From: JAFAZJ01 sp964437145
GTDB lineage: Bacteria > Pseudomonadota > Alphaproteobacteria > Reyranellales > Reyranellaceae
Length of the DNA: 64,000 nucleotides
Assembly: GCA_964437145.1 (NCBI GenBank)
Contig: CAYTFW010000003.1
Span: 37,822-101,821 of the forward strand
Direction: 5' to 3'
A model generated the notes under the pieces. The model saw only the letters and a list, made by a program, of their open reading frames with translations, had not been told where the DNA came from and ran no database searches. Positions 35,069 to 44,238 of this stretch are shown in pieces (position 1 is the first letter of the stretch; each line of letters starts with the position of its first letter). Position numbers and translations under genes: made by a program.

Positions 35069-36079
35069 ATGTTCAGGACCGACCTGTCGCGCGCGAACAG
35101 CCTCGTGCTGCTGGTCGGTCGCGCCCGTCGTGTGACGCCGTGGTACATCGCCCCCATCGTCGCCATCCTGATCTTCGGCGGCCTCGCGCAGTTCACCGAT
35201 CTGTTCGGTTACAAGCCGTCCAAGGACATGCCCGGCGCCACGCTGTGGGGCGGCCTGGTGCAGTTCCTCACGCCGTTCGCGGCCAAGCCGGTTGGTGCCT
35301 GGCTCAAGGGCATCTCCGATCGCACCTACACGATGTGGATCGGGCCGTTCTTCATGCTGATCGGCTTCGGCATCGCCTGGCTGCTGCTCTACCTCTGGGT
35401 CCGTCTGGTCGAGTGGCGACCGTTCCACACCATCGGCCTAGGCCTTCATCACGCTGGCGTGTCGCTGCTGATCGGCGTGCTGCTGGCGTTGTTCATGACC
35501 TCGCTGGTGATGGTCGGGCTGATGATCGGCGGCCAGCTGCAGCCGCGCCTCGCCGCGCCGGGCACCACCGGCGGCGCTGCGCTGGCCGGCATCGTGTTCA
35601 TGCTGGTCGCCTTCACCGTGCAGGCCTCGAGCGAGGAGGCGCTCTATCGCGGCTTCCTGATGAACGTCATGTCGTATCGCGCCGGGCTGGCCGCGGGGAT
35701 TGGTGTCAGCACGCTGCTCTTCGCGCTCGCCCATTCGCGCAACCACGGCTTCGACGCCCTGGCGGGGTTCAACCTGGTGCTCTTCGCCCTGTTCGCGGCG
35801 CTCCTGTCGTTGCGCACCGGCTCGATCTGGGCTGCCTGCGCCTGGCACACGGTGTGGAACTGGTCGATCGCCAATCTCTGGGGCCTGGCGATCAGCGGCC
35901 ATCCACCCGATGGCGGCTCGATCATGGCCTGGGACTCCAAGGGCTTGGCGCTGTGGACCGGCGGAGACTGGGGGCCGGAAGGCGGGCTCGCGACCACCAT
36001 CGTGCTGGCGATCGGCACGCTGGCGCTGTTCTTCTGGCGCGGCCTGGGCGAGCCCGTGGCGAAACAGGCCCGCGCTTAG
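35069..36079 (+). CDS. CPBP-family intramembrane protease
   Basis: 336-aa polytopic membrane protein with the CPBP/ABI glutamic protease motifs: EExxxR at 189-194 (SSEEALYRGFL), FxxxH at 218-222 (FALAH) and a His at 260 in the final motif (WHTVWNW). About eight hydrophobic segments. GGGGGGAG at 35059-35066 fixes the start at 35069. CPBP proteins cleave within membranes or process peptides; the substrate is unknown. Confidence 0.88.
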   Translation: MFRTDLSRANSLVLLVGRARRVTPWYIAPIVAILIFGGLAQFTDLFGYKPSKDMPGATLWGGLVQFLTPFAAKPVGAWLKGISDRTYTMWIGPFFMLIGFGIAWLLLYLWVRLVEWRPFHTIGLGLHHAGVSLLIGVLLALFMTSLVMVGLMIGGQLQPRLAAPGTTGGAALAGIVFMLVAFTVQASSEEALYRGFLMNVMSYRAGLAAGIGVSTLLFALAHSRNHGFDALAGFNLVLFALFAALLSLRTGSIWAACAWHTVWNWSIANLWGLAISGHPPDGGSIMAWDSKGLALWTGGDWGPEGGLATTIVLAIGTLALFFWRGLGEPVAKQARA

Positions 36080-36133
36080 CGACGGCGCTCTGCTATAGTG
36101 CGCGCACCCTCTCGTAAACAGCGGTTCGCCACG

Positions 36134-36784
36134 ATGCGTTCCCTTATGCTGCCGCTGGTCGCCGTCACTCTGCTGACAGGCGCCGCCTTCGCCCAGACCA
36201 CGCCGCCAAGCGCGCCTTCGCCCGCCGCGCCGCCACCGCCCGCCACGGCGGCGACGCCCGCGCCCACGCCGCCGGCGGCGCCCGCTGCGACTCCAGCCAA
36301 GACCGAGATCCTGTGGGACGAGGAAGCCGAGTTGGTGAAGGGCGATCATCCCTTCATTTGGCGTCGGCTGAAGGGCAGCAAGCGCGGGTCGCTGAAGATC
36401 GTCGACGAAGGCGGCCTGTGGAAGATCAGCGGCCGCCATCAGGGCCAGACCCCCGAAACCAAGGATGACTACGTCGCCATCAAGGGCGTCATCACGTCGA
36501 TCACGTCAGGCACCTTCGTGGTCAGCGGCGAGATCGAGTTCTTCGCCGCCAAGATGAACAAAGGTGTCGCCTGCCGGATCACCGGCGAGTCGCGCTTCTA
36601 TCGTCGTGGCAGCGAGCAGATCTGGCGCCTGCAGGACGGCAACAATCCCTGCAGCGGGCCCAAGGAGGCGCTTGACGTCGCCTTCCGGCCCGACCAGGTC
36701 GAGGCTCAACGCAAGCCGACGCGGGGCGCGCCGGCACCGGTGCCGCCCAAGGTCGCGCCTGTGTCGCCAACGGTGAAGCAGTAG
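36134..36784 (+). CDS. Exported protein of unknown function with Pro/Ala-rich linker
   Basis: 216-aa protein with a signal peptide (MRSLMLPLVAVTLLTGAAFA, cleavage after AFA near residue 20), a Pro/Ala/Thr-rich low-complexity linker (residues 21-55), a folded domain of about 130 residues (ILWDEEAELVKGDHPFIWRR onward, with two Cys near residues 149 and 176), and a Pro-rich C-terminus. I do not recognise the domain. The two cysteines could form a disulfide in the periplasm. It precedes a methyltransferase by 7 bp. Confidence 0.72.
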   Translation: MRSLMLPLVAVTLLTGAAFAQTTPPSAPSPAAPPPPATAATPAPTPPAAPAATPAKTEILWDEEAELVKGDHPFIWRRLKGSKRGSLKIVDEGGLWKISGRHQGQTPETKDDYVAIKGVITSITSGTFVVSGEIEFFAAKMNKGVACRITGESRFYRRGSEQIWRLQDGNNPCSGPKEALDVAFRPDQVEAQRKPTRGAPAPVPPKVAPVSPTVKQ

Positions 36785-36791
36785 ACGCGCC

Positions 36792-37661
36792 ATGGCTGGC
36801 GGATCCGCCCGCGAGTGGCACGATGCGCAAGTCGCCTATTGGGCCGGCGCCGGCGGCGAGAGTTGGCTGAAAGGCGCCGCGCGCACTGAAGCGGTGCTCG
36901 CTTCGTTGGGTGATCGCGCGATCGCCGCGGCGAAAGTCCGGCCCGGCGAGCGGATCATCGACATTGGCTGTGGCGCGGGGCCGACAAGCTTGGCGCTGGC
37001 GCGCGCCGTGGCGCCCGGCGGCAGCGTGCTCGGCTGCGATCTGTCGCCGGTTCTGACCAACGAGGCCTGGCGCCGCGCGTTGGCCATCGGCGTGAGCAAT
37101 GTCCGCTTCGCCGCCGGCGACGCCTCGACCTACGCGTTCGAACCCGGTCGCGCCGACCTGATGTTCTCGCGTTTCGGCGTGATGTTCTTCGGCGATCCGG
37201 CGGCCGCCTTCCGCCACCTGCGCGGCGCGCTGAAGCCGCGCGGCCGGCTGGTGTTCCTGGTCTGGCGGCCGTTCAAGGAGAATGGCTGGGCCTTCGTGCC
37301 CTTCGCTGCCGCCGGCCCGCTGCTGCCGCAGATGCCGCGACCGGCGCCCGACGAGCCGGGGCCGTTCTCGTTCGGCGATCCCGAACGGCCGCGCGCTTTG
37401 CTCGCGCAGGCCGGCTTCGCCGACATCGCCATCGATCCGCTCGATGCCACCATCGCGCTGTCGCGCGGCGGCCTCGACGAGGCGGTCGAGTCCGCCGTCG
37501 AGATCGGCCCGTTGTCGCGCCTGCTGAAGGAAGCGCCCGACGATGTACGCCGCCGCGCCATCGCCGCCGTGCGCGAGGCGCTCGCCCGCCACGTGACGGC
37601 CGAGGGCGTAGTCCTGCCCGCCGCCTGCTGGCTGATCACCGCGCGCAACTCCGCCGCCTAA
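36792..37661 (+). CDS. Class I SAM-dependent methyltransferase
   Basis: 289-aa methyltransferase. Motif I IIDIGCGAG is at residues 55-63, followed by the acidic strand end LGCDLSP near 82-88, and MFSRFGVMFF near 124-133 is motif IV-like. The arrangement resembles UbiE/Coq5-type and other small-molecule methyltransferases, but the substrate cannot be predicted. It starts 7 bp after the preceding exported-protein gene. Confidence 0.88.
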   Translation: MAGGSAREWHDAQVAYWAGAGGESWLKGAARTEAVLASLGDRAIAAAKVRPGERIIDIGCGAGPTSLALARAVAPGGSVLGCDLSPVLTNEAWRRALAIGVSNVRFAAGDASTYAFEPGRADLMFSRFGVMFFGDPAAAFRHLRGALKPRGRLVFLVWRPFKENGWAFVPFAAAGPLLPQMPRPAPDEPGPFSFGDPERPRALLAQAGFADIAIDPLDATIALSRGGLDEAVESAVEIGPLSRLLKEAPDDVRRRAIAAVREALARHVTAEGVVLPAACWLITARNSAA

Positions 37662-37738
37662 TCCGACGCTCGGCATTTCTCGCGTGACGCGCCGGCGTCC
37701 GCGACGCTAGGGCATCCGTACACAGCGGGGGATCGGGC

Positions 37739-39124
37739 GTGACGGAAGCGGTTTCGGCGGCGGGACGGATATCTCCCGCGGTGTCGCGCGAGCGCGCGAT
37801 CCTCGACGCGCCGATCGTACCGACCATCCTGCGGCTCGCGGCGCCCAATGCGCTGATCGTCCTGGTGCAGGCCGCCGTCGTGGTCTGCGAGACGGTGTTC
37901 GTCGGCACGCTGGGGCGCGACGCGCTGGCCGCCAACGCGGCGGTCTTTCCGTTCCTCGTGCTGATGCAGACCATGTCGACCGGCGCGATGGGTGGCGGCG
38001 TGTCCTCGGCGGTGGCGCGCGCGCTGGGCGCCGGCGACGCGGGGCGCGCCCGCGCCGTGGCGTTGCACGCCATCATCATCGCGCTCGCCCTCGGCCTGTC
38101 CTTTACCGCGCTGATGCTCGCCCTGGGGCCGACGATCTACCGCGCGCTCGGCGCGGAAGGCCGCGTGCTCGAGCTGGCGCTGACCTACTCCAACTGGTTG
38201 TTCTCGGGCATCGCGCTTCTGTGGATGCAGAACACGCTGGTCAGCCTGGTGCGCGGCACCGGCAACATGAAGCTGCCCACGGCGATCATGCTGGGCTCCT
38301 CGCTGCTGCAGATCGCGCTCGGCTACGCGCTGACCATCGGCGTGGGCCCGCTGCGCCCGATCGGTATCGCTGGCGTGGCCATATCGTTGCTGATCGCCTC
38401 GGCGATCGGTTCGTTGGCGACGCTGGCGTTCCTGATGTCGTCCAGCGCGCGCGTGCGCTTGACGGTCGTCGGCGTGCGGCCGCGCCTGGCGCTGTTCGTC
38501 GATATCCTGCGCGTCGGCGGAGTCGCGGCCTTCTTCTCGCTGCAGAACGCCGTCGCGGTGCTGGTCATGTCCGGCCTGGTCGCCGGCTTCGGCGCCGCCG
38601 CCGTCGCCGGCTATGGCATCGGCGCGCGCCTGGAGATGCTCCAGATCCCGATCGTCTTCGGCCTGGGCGCGGCGCTGGTGCCGATGGTCGGCATGAATGT
38701 TGGCGCCGGCCAGATCGAGCGCGCGCGTCGCATCGCGCTGATCGGCTCGCTGCTGGCTGGCGCGATCTCCGCGATCATCGGCATGGTCTTCGCCGTGGCA
38801 CCCGGGCTGTGGTCCAGCCTCTACACCGCCGACGCCCAGGTACAAGCCGCCACCGCCACCTATCTCACGCGCGTTGGTCCCACGCTGGGGGCCTTCGGCT
38901 TTGGCGTCTGCCTCTACTTCGCGACCCAGGGCTCGGGGCGGGTCCTGGGGCCGGTGCTCGCGGCGAGTGGGCGTCTGGGATTGGTGTTTCTGGGCGCCTG
39001 GGCCGTGCTGGCAGCGGGGTTGGGCTACGACTGGCTGTGTTGGGTCGTGGCCGCCGCGATGACCGCGTACGGCATCGTGGCGTTCGCGGTCTTGGCCGTT
39101 TCGACATGGCGCCGGCCCGGGTGA
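37739..39124 (+). CDS. MATE-family efflux transporter
   Basis: 461-aa inner-membrane drug/metabolite:cation antiporter with twelve hydrophobic segments in two homologous halves. N-terminal RERAILDAPIVPTILRLAAP and VVCETVFVGTLGRDALAA near residues 46-63 are typical of MATE helix 1 to 2. The start is a GTG at 37739 (ATC GGGCGTG context); no nearby ATG gives a better N-terminus. Substrate unknown. Confidence 0.9.
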   Translation: MTEAVSAAGRISPAVSRERAILDAPIVPTILRLAAPNALIVLVQAAVVVCETVFVGTLGRDALAANAAVFPFLVLMQTMSTGAMGGGVSSAVARALGAGDAGRARAVALHAIIIALALGLSFTALMLALGPTIYRALGAEGRVLELALTYSNWLFSGIALLWMQNTLVSLVRGTGNMKLPTAIMLGSSLLQIALGYALTIGVGPLRPIGIAGVAISLLIASAIGSLATLAFLMSSSARVRLTVVGVRPRLALFVDILRVGGVAAFFSLQNAVAVLVMSGLVAGFGAAAVAGYGIGARLEMLQIPIVFGLGAALVPMVGMNVGAGQIERARRIALIGSLLAGAISAIIGMVFAVAPGLWSSLYTADAQVQAATATYLTRVGPTLGAFGFGVCLYFATQGSGRVLGPVLAASGRLGLVFLGAWAVLAAGLGYDWLCWVVAAAMTAYGIVAFAVLAVSTWRRPG

Positions 39125-39171
39125 GCCACTGGGCTGTTCAATGACCCTTCGCTCCCAGGGCAGGAGAGAAG

Positions 39172-39483
39172 TCAGCGTTTCGCGGGCGGAATCTCCCGGA
39201 TGCGACGCGTATGCGCATCTATCTCTTCGCGGCTGAAGGATAGGGTACGGCGCTTCGTCGAAGGTGGGCGCTTGGCCACGCTGAGCCCGGGCCGCCATTC
39301 GGTCGCCGGACGGATGGGCCGGGCCGCGAAGCCGCCGCCGCAGTTCGGGCAGACATTGTGCAGCACGGTGTCGACGCAGGTGGCGCACAAGGTGCACTCG
39401 TAGCTGCAGATGCGCGCCTCCGGGGAAGCAGGCGGCAGATCCTTGTCGCAGCATTCGCAATTTGGCCGGAGCTCGAGCGCCAT
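39172..39483 (-). CDS. DUF1272 zinc-ribbon-like protein
   Basis: 103-aa protein whose N-terminal 60 residues carry eight cysteines in paired spacing (NCECCDKDLPP, ICSYECTLCATC, CPNCGGGF), the DUF1272 signature beginning MALELRPNCECC. It probably binds two zinc ions. An in-frame ATG 12 bp upstream (39495) is an alternative start. The 40-residue tail is basic and not conserved in the core domain. Function unknown. Confidence 0.88.
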   Translation of the reverse strand: MALELRPNCECCDKDLPPASPEARICSYECTLCATCVDTVLHNVCPNCGGGFAARPIRPATEWRPGLSVAKRPPSTKRRTLSFSREEIDAHTRRIREIPPAKR

Positions 39484-39570
39484 CGTCCTCTCCATCGTGT
39501 CGGCACACGACGTAGGCGCTTCGCGACTTGGCGGAAATGACAAAGATCCGACGATTCCTGCCGTGGTCCT

Positions 39571-40260
39571 CTACGGCTGCAGGCGATAGCCGCCCTTGTC
39601 GGTCAGCAGTATCTGCGCCTGCGTCGGATCCTTCTCGATCTTCTGGCGCAAGCGGTAGATGTGCGTCTCCAAGGTGTGCGTGGTGACGCCGGCGTTGTAG
39701 CCCCAGACCTCGCCCAGGAGCTGGTCGCGGCCGACCGAGCGCGGGCCGGCGCGATAGAGATATTTCAGGATCGAGGTTTCCTTCTCGGTCAGCCTGACCT
39801 TCTTCTTGCCGGCGTTCTCGACCAGCATCTTGTTGGCGGGCTGGAACTCGTAGGGGCCGATCTGCAGGATCGCGTCCTCGCTGCGCTCGTGCTGGCGCAG
39901 ATGGGCGCGCAGGCGCGCCAGCAGCACGTTGATGCGGAACGGCTTGGTGACGTAGTCGTTGGCGCCCGAGTCGAGGCCAAGAATGGCGTCAGCGTCCGAA
40001 TCGGCGCCGGTCAGCATGATGATCGGCGCGCGCACGCCCTGGCGGCGCATCAGCCGGCAGATGTCGCGGCCGTCGGCGTCGGGCAGGGCCACGTCGAGCA
40101 GGACGGCGTCGTAGAGCGCGCCCTTGGCCTTCTCCAGGCCCTCGGCGCCGGTCGCCGCCGCCGTGGTGACGAAGCCGTCGTAGAGATCGAGCTGCTCCGC
40201 GAGCACGGCGCGCAGCGCGGCGTCGTCGTCGACCAGCAGGATCTTCTTGCCTTTGGTCAT
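39571..40260 (-). CDS. OmpR-type response regulator (orphan)
   Basis: 229-aa regulator with receiver (LVDDD near 9-13, phospho-acceptor D56 in LLDVALPDADG, and TKPF near 105) and a winged-helix effector ending IYRLRQKIEKDP. No kinase gene is adjacent. Start at 40260 (MTKGKKILLVDDD) is the standard N-terminus; the longer frame adds 19 unlikely residues. A GTATCG-CCC-CGATAC palindrome lies about 100 bp upstream. Confidence 0.9.
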   Translation of the reverse strand: MTKGKKILLVDDDAALRAVLAEQLDLYDGFVTTAAATGAEGLEKAKGALYDAVLLDVALPDADGRDICRLMRRQGVRAPIIMLTGADSDADAILGLDSGANDYVTKPFRINVLLARLRAHLRQHERSEDAILQIGPYEFQPANKMLVENAGKKKVRLTEKETSILKYLYRAGPRSVGRDQLLGEVWGYNAGVTTHTLETHIYRLRQKIEKDPTQAQILLTDKGGYRLQP

Positions 40261-40359
40261 GGCACCATCGAGTACGGGTTCAAGGGGTGAAACGGATGCA
40301 AGGCGATGGAACGACATGCTTATACCATCCTGTGGCGCGGCCCGGCCATGGTGCGCCAG

Positions 40360-40374
40360 GTATCGCCCCGATAC
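40360..40374. promoter_or_regulatory. GTATCG palindrome upstream of the orphan regulator
   Basis: Perfect inverted repeat GTATCG-CCC-CGATAC, 100 bp upstream of the 40260 start and 25 bp downstream of the stop of the preceding minus-strand hydrolase. It carries the same hexamer repeated upstream of the hybrid kinase. It may be an autoregulatory site. Confidence 0.4.
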
Positions 40375-40398
40375 GTCTCACGTCGCATCACGGATTGG

Positions 40399-41271
40399 TC
40401 ACGTCATGATCAGCCGCCGAAGCGGCTCCCAAACCGGCCCGCGCGGGTCGAATAGCCGGTCGAGCACGGAGAAATGGTTGTCATCAGGTGTCTCGATCAC
40501 CTGGACCGGCGCCCCGCCCGATCTGGTCAAGGCCTGGGCGTAGTCGCGCGTCTGGCGCACGAGCTCCGGCAGCTCCGCCGCGCCCACGACCAGCACCATC
40601 GGCGGCGCCAGCCGGCTGATGTGGTGGACCGGGCTCAGCCGCCGCGCCTCCGCCGCGTCCATGCGGCAGGCGTCGTTGAGGTAGCACAGCCGGATCGGCT
40701 CCAGGTCGAACAGGCCCGACAGCGGCAGCGCGCCGGCCAGCGCGGCGGCGGGCAGGCCATAGCTGGTCCAGTCGGTATGCGCGAGGGTCGCGGCGATATG
40801 GCCGCCGGCGGAATGGCCCGCCACGACGATCCGCCTGGGGTCGAGGCCGATACTGGCGGCGTTGCCGTGCAGCCAGACCACCACAGCGCGCACCTGCTCG
40901 ACCAGCTCGCTCATGGTCACATCAGGGCACAGGTCATAAGTCGCGGCGATGTAGAGCGCCCCGGTGCCCGTCATCAGCGGCGCGGGGAAGCTGTAGCCGT
41001 CCTTGTGGTTGCCCTGCCAGTAGCCGCCATGGAAGTAGAGCAGCGCCGGCCAGCCGCCCGCCGGCGCCGGCCCGGGGGGACTGAACACATCGAGCCGCTG
41101 GCGCGGCGAGGGGCCGTAAGCGAGATCGAGCCGGCAGGGCACGGCCTTGCGTGCGGCGACGCTGTCGGCCTGCCAGCGATCGACGTAACGCTGGAAATCC
41201 GGCGTATGGGCCCGATTGTTGTAGGCGGCGTCGAGCCCGGCGCGGTCGAAGGAACGGTAGATCGCGGTCAT
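40399..41271 (-). CDS. Alpha/beta hydrolase, kynurenine-formamidase-like
   Basis: 290-aa cytoplasmic esterase or amidase. The HGGxW motif (HGGYW, 81-85) typical of bacterial N-formylkynurenine formamidases and HSL-type esterases, nucleophile elbow GHSAGG with S154, and catalytic Asp/His in TPDDNHFS near 262-269. Start at 41271 gives MTAIYRSFD; the 13-residue upstream extension is unlikely. No other tryptophan-degradation gene is in view, so the formamidase role is only a possibility. Confidence 0.78.
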   Translation of the reverse strand: MTAIYRSFDRAGLDAAYNNRAHTPDFQRYVDRWQADSVAARKAVPCRLDLAYGPSPRQRLDVFSPPGPAPAGGWPALLYFHGGYWQGNHKDGYSFPAPLMTGTGALYIAATYDLCPDVTMSELVEQVRAVVVWLHGNAASIGLDPRRIVVAGHSAGGHIAATLAHTDWTSYGLPAAALAGALPLSGLFDLEPIRLCYLNDACRMDAAEARRLSPVHHISRLAPPMVLVVGAAELPELVRQTRDYAQALTRSGGAPVQVIETPDDNHFSVLDRLFDPRGPVWEPLRRLIMT

Positions 41272-41383
41272 GATAACCCCTTGATGGCGCTGGTCATTCG
41301 GGCCGTGCAACGGTCTCGCTGGGCGAGTATCCGGTTGCGCCGCCCCCGTGACTTGGGCGCCTCCTTCGCCTACATATCACGCC

Positions 41384-42556
41384 ATGTCCGTCGCCTCTCT
41401 TGCCACGCCTGACGCCACCACCGTCGCCGCCGCCGTCGCGGCGGTCGAGCGGGCGATGGCCGAGCTGCGGCGTGGCGGCATCGTCGTGTTGCGCGACAGC
41501 CAGGGCCACGTCGCCCTGGTCGCCGCCGCCGAGTCGATCAGCGGCGCCACCTTCGAGCGCCTGCAGGCGCTGGGCCGCGACGCGCCCGTGCTGGTGACGA
41601 CGCGGCGCCGGGCCGAGGCGGTCGGCATCGACATCCCGCCGCATATCGCCGGCGGCCTGGGCGACGCCAACGGGCCGATCACGCTCGAGCTGCCCGGCGG
41701 CGTGCCGCCGGACATCATCCTGAAGCCCAACGAGCCGGAGAATGGCGGCCACGCCGCGCGCCGGCATTTGTCGCGGCCGGTGGCGAGCCACGCGCCCAAG
41801 ATCGCGCGCGCGGCGATCGAGCTCGCCAAGCTGGCGCGCCTGTTGCCGGCGGTGGTGATCGGGCCGATGCCACGCGACACGCAGGCCAAGCGCCGCGCCT
41901 GGGCGGTCGAGCAGGACCTGATCTACGTCGCCGCGCGCGACGTGCTCGACTACGAGGAGCATTCGGCGCGCGAGCTGCGCGCCGTGGCCGAGGCGCGCGT
42001 GCCGCTGGAGAACGCCGAGAACGCGCGCATCCTCGCCTGGCGCCCCAGCGACGGCGGCAAGGAGCATCTCGCCATCGTCATCGGCGAGATCGACGCGATG
42101 GAACCGGTGCTGATCCGCCTGCATTCGGAATGCTACACCGGCGACCTGCTGGGCAGCCTGCGCTGCGATTGCGGCGAGCAGTTGCGTGGCGCCATCGCCG
42201 AGATCGCGCGCCACGGCTCGGGCGTGCTGCTCTATCTCGCGCAGGAAGGCCGCGGCATCGGCTTGGTTAACAAGTTGCGCGCCTACCAATTGCAGGATTC
42301 CGGCTTCGACACCGTCGACGCCAACGAGCAGCTCGGCTTCGACGCCGACGAGCGCGTCTACCGACCGGCCGCGACCATGCTGGCGCGGATGGGCATCAAG
42401 CGCGTACGGCTGATGACCAACAACCCGTCGAAGATCGGCCAGCTCGCGCAATACGGCATCGAGGTCGCCGAGCGTGTGCCGCACATCTTCCCGGCCAACG
42501 GCCACAACGAGAAATACCTGCGCACCAAGGCCGAGAAGAGCGGACATCTGCTCTGA
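41384..42556 (+). CDS. ribA: GTP cyclohydrolase II with degenerate RibB-like N-terminal domain
   Basis: 390-aa protein. The C-terminal 200 residues are GTP cyclohydrolase II, which opens GTP for riboflavin synthesis: zinc ligands C250, C261 and C263 (HSECYTGD, LRCDCGEQL), EGRGIGLVNKLRAY, and TNNPSK. The N-terminal 170 residues align with 3,4-dihydroxy-2-butanone-4-phosphate synthase (GGIVVLRD, AAESISGATFERLQALGR), but the acidic DxENEGD catalytic motif is replaced by SQGHVAL, so that activity is probably lost. Divergent from the formamidase-like gene. Confidence 0.92.
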   Translation: MSVASLATPDATTVAAAVAAVERAMAELRRGGIVVLRDSQGHVALVAAAESISGATFERLQALGRDAPVLVTTRRRAEAVGIDIPPHIAGGLGDANGPITLELPGGVPPDIILKPNEPENGGHAARRHLSRPVASHAPKIARAAIELAKLARLLPAVVIGPMPRDTQAKRRAWAVEQDLIYVAARDVLDYEEHSARELRAVAEARVPLENAENARILAWRPSDGGKEHLAIVIGEIDAMEPVLIRLHSECYTGDLLGSLRCDCGEQLRGAIAEIARHGSGVLLYLAQEGRGIGLVNKLRAYQLQDSGFDTVDANEQLGFDADERVYRPAATMLARMGIKRVRLMTNNPSKIGQLAQYGIEVAERVPHIFPANGHNEKYLRTKAEKSGHLL

Positions 42557-42628
42557 CGAGACGCCCTGTGCCGACCGGTGGTGGCGGCGCGATCCGGGCG
42601 GCGCGTCACGCGCCGCCCGCGCGCGTGG

Positions 42629-44134
42629 TCACTGTCCCTGGCCGAGAGAGAAACCGGGCTGGCCGTCGAAGGTGTAGAGGTGCTCGGTCTTGACGAAGCC
42701 CACCCCGGCGATCGCGAGCTGGCGCAGCAGGTCGGCCACCATATGGCCATTCACCGCCATGCCGGCGTTGGCCATGAAGCGGCAGCGCCAGTGGTCGGTA
42801 CAGAAGGTTTCAGGCAGGCCGGCCGGCCAGACTTTCACGCCGCGGTTGGTGATCATGGTCAGGCCGAACCCGGGCGTCGTCGCGCCCTTGAGAACGGCGG
42901 CCAACACGTCGGCGTCGGATCCGGACCAGTCGACGAAGACGTCGATGCCGACCATGGCTTTCTCGGCCGGCTTGCGCCTGACGTAAGGCGCGACCTGTAT
43001 CGCGCCGGCCGGCGTCGACGACGGCGTGATGGCGGGCATGGTCCGCGGCGCCTCGCCGAGCCGCTCGATCACCGCGGCCGCGAAGCCCTTGGTGCCGGCA
43101 AGCGCGTTCGAGACTCCTTCGGCGAAGACGTCGGCGGTGTGGATGCCATCCTCGATCGTGCGTAGCCAGGCGTTGTGGATGCGCGCGGCGACCTCGGACT
43201 GCCCGATGTGGTCGAGCATCATGATGCCCGCCAGCAGCAGGCCGGACGGGTTGGCGACGTCGTCACCGGCGATCGTCGGCGCGCTGCCGTGGATCGCCTC
43301 GAACATCGCGCCGTGGGCGCCGATATTGGCCGAGCCCGCCAGCCCGACCGATCCCGCGGTCTGCGCGGCGATGTCCGAGACGATGTCGCCGTAGAGGTTG
43401 GACGTGACGACGACGTCGAAGGCCTCGGGCTTATCGGCGAGCAGCGCCGCGCCGATGTCGACGATCAGATGCTCCCGAGCGATCGAGGGATACTCCGCGC
43501 CGATTTCGTCGAACACCTTGTGGAAGAGACCATCGGTCATCTTCATGATGTTGTCCTTGGTGAAGCACGTCACCTTCTTGCGCCCGTGTGCCTTGGCGTA
43601 CTCGAAGGCGTACCGCACGATGCGCTCGCAGCCCGGCCGCGAAACCAGCTTCAGGCACTGGTAGACCTCGTCGGTTTGCCGGTGCTCGATGCCGGCGTAG
43701 AGGTCCTCCTCGTTCTCGCGCACGATCACCACGTCCATGGCCGGATGCTTCGTCGCCACGAACGGATGGTACGACACGCACGGCCGCACGTTGGCAAACA
43801 ACCCGAGCGACTTGCGCAGGGTCACGTTCAGGCTCTTGTAGCCGCCGCCCTGTGGCGTGGTGATCGGCGCCTTGAAGAGGACCCGGGTGCGCCGCACGCT
43901 GTCCCAGGCGTCGGCGCCGATGCCGGCGGAGTTGCCGGCGCGGTAGACATGCTCGCCGATGTCGATGGCCTCGATCGCGAGCCGCGCGCCCGCGGCCTGC
44001 ATGATCTCGAGGCAAGCGACCATGATCTCGGGTCCGATGCCGTCGCCCATGGCGACGGTGATCGGCACCGGCGCGCTCTGCGGCAGGGCGGTGGACGCGA
44101 GGTGGCGCGGCTTGATGGCGGTCAGCGTGTTCAT
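42629..44134 (-). CDS. icd: Isocitrate dehydrogenase, long (Thermus-like) type
   Basis: 501-aa protein of the isocitrate/isopropylmalate dehydrogenase family. VAMGDGIGPEIM near residues 28-39, NVRPC near 115-119, IVRENEEDLYAGIEH near 137-151, the substrate-lysine region TKDN, and the nucleotide motif IHGSAPTIAGDDVANPSG near 285-302 are visible. The extra C-terminal 150 residues after about 345 match the additional domain of Thermus-type NADP-IDH, absent from the E. coli enzyme. It converts isocitrate to 2-oxoglutarate in the TCA cycle. Confidence 0.9.
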   Translation of the reverse strand: MNTLTAIKPRHLASTALPQSAPVPITVAMGDGIGPEIMVACLEIMQAAGARLAIEAIDIGEHVYRAGNSAGIGADAWDSVRRTRVLFKAPITTPQGGGYKSLNVTLRKSLGLFANVRPCVSYHPFVATKHPAMDVVIVRENEEDLYAGIEHRQTDEVYQCLKLVSRPGCERIVRYAFEYAKAHGRKKVTCFTKDNIMKMTDGLFHKVFDEIGAEYPSIAREHLIVDIGAALLADKPEAFDVVVTSNLYGDIVSDIAAQTAGSVGLAGSANIGAHGAMFEAIHGSAPTIAGDDVANPSGLLLAGIMMLDHIGQSEVAARIHNAWLRTIEDGIHTADVFAEGVSNALAGTKGFAAAVIERLGEAPRTMPAITPSSTPAGAIQVAPYVRRKPAEKAMVGIDVFVDWSGSDADVLAAVLKGATTPGFGLTMITNRGVKVWPAGLPETFCTDHWRCRFMANAGMAVNGHMVADLLRQLAIAGVGFVKTEHLYTFDGQPGFSLGQGQ

Positions 44135-44171
44135 GACGATCTCCCGGATGGCGTGGTGAGCGGGAGATAGG

Positions 44172-44190
44172 CTATCGACGGCAATGATAG
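44172..44190. promoter_or_regulatory. Possible LysR operator between icd and lysR
   Basis: CTATC-N9-GATAG (44172-44176, 44186-44190) is an interrupted palindrome of LysR-site form; GATAG also occurs at 44166 and 44196. It lies in the 104-bp divergent intergenic region of icd and the LysR-type gene. Confidence 0.4.
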
Positions 44191-44238
44191 AAATTGATAG
44201 TAAGCCAGTCAGTCATTGACGATGTAAATGGTTAGCCT

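Noticed and set aside
37658..39508. A 616-codon minus-strand open frame opposite the MATE gene
   Set aside because: The plus-strand MATE transporter explains the region; the antisense translation is Arg/His/Gln-rich without domains.
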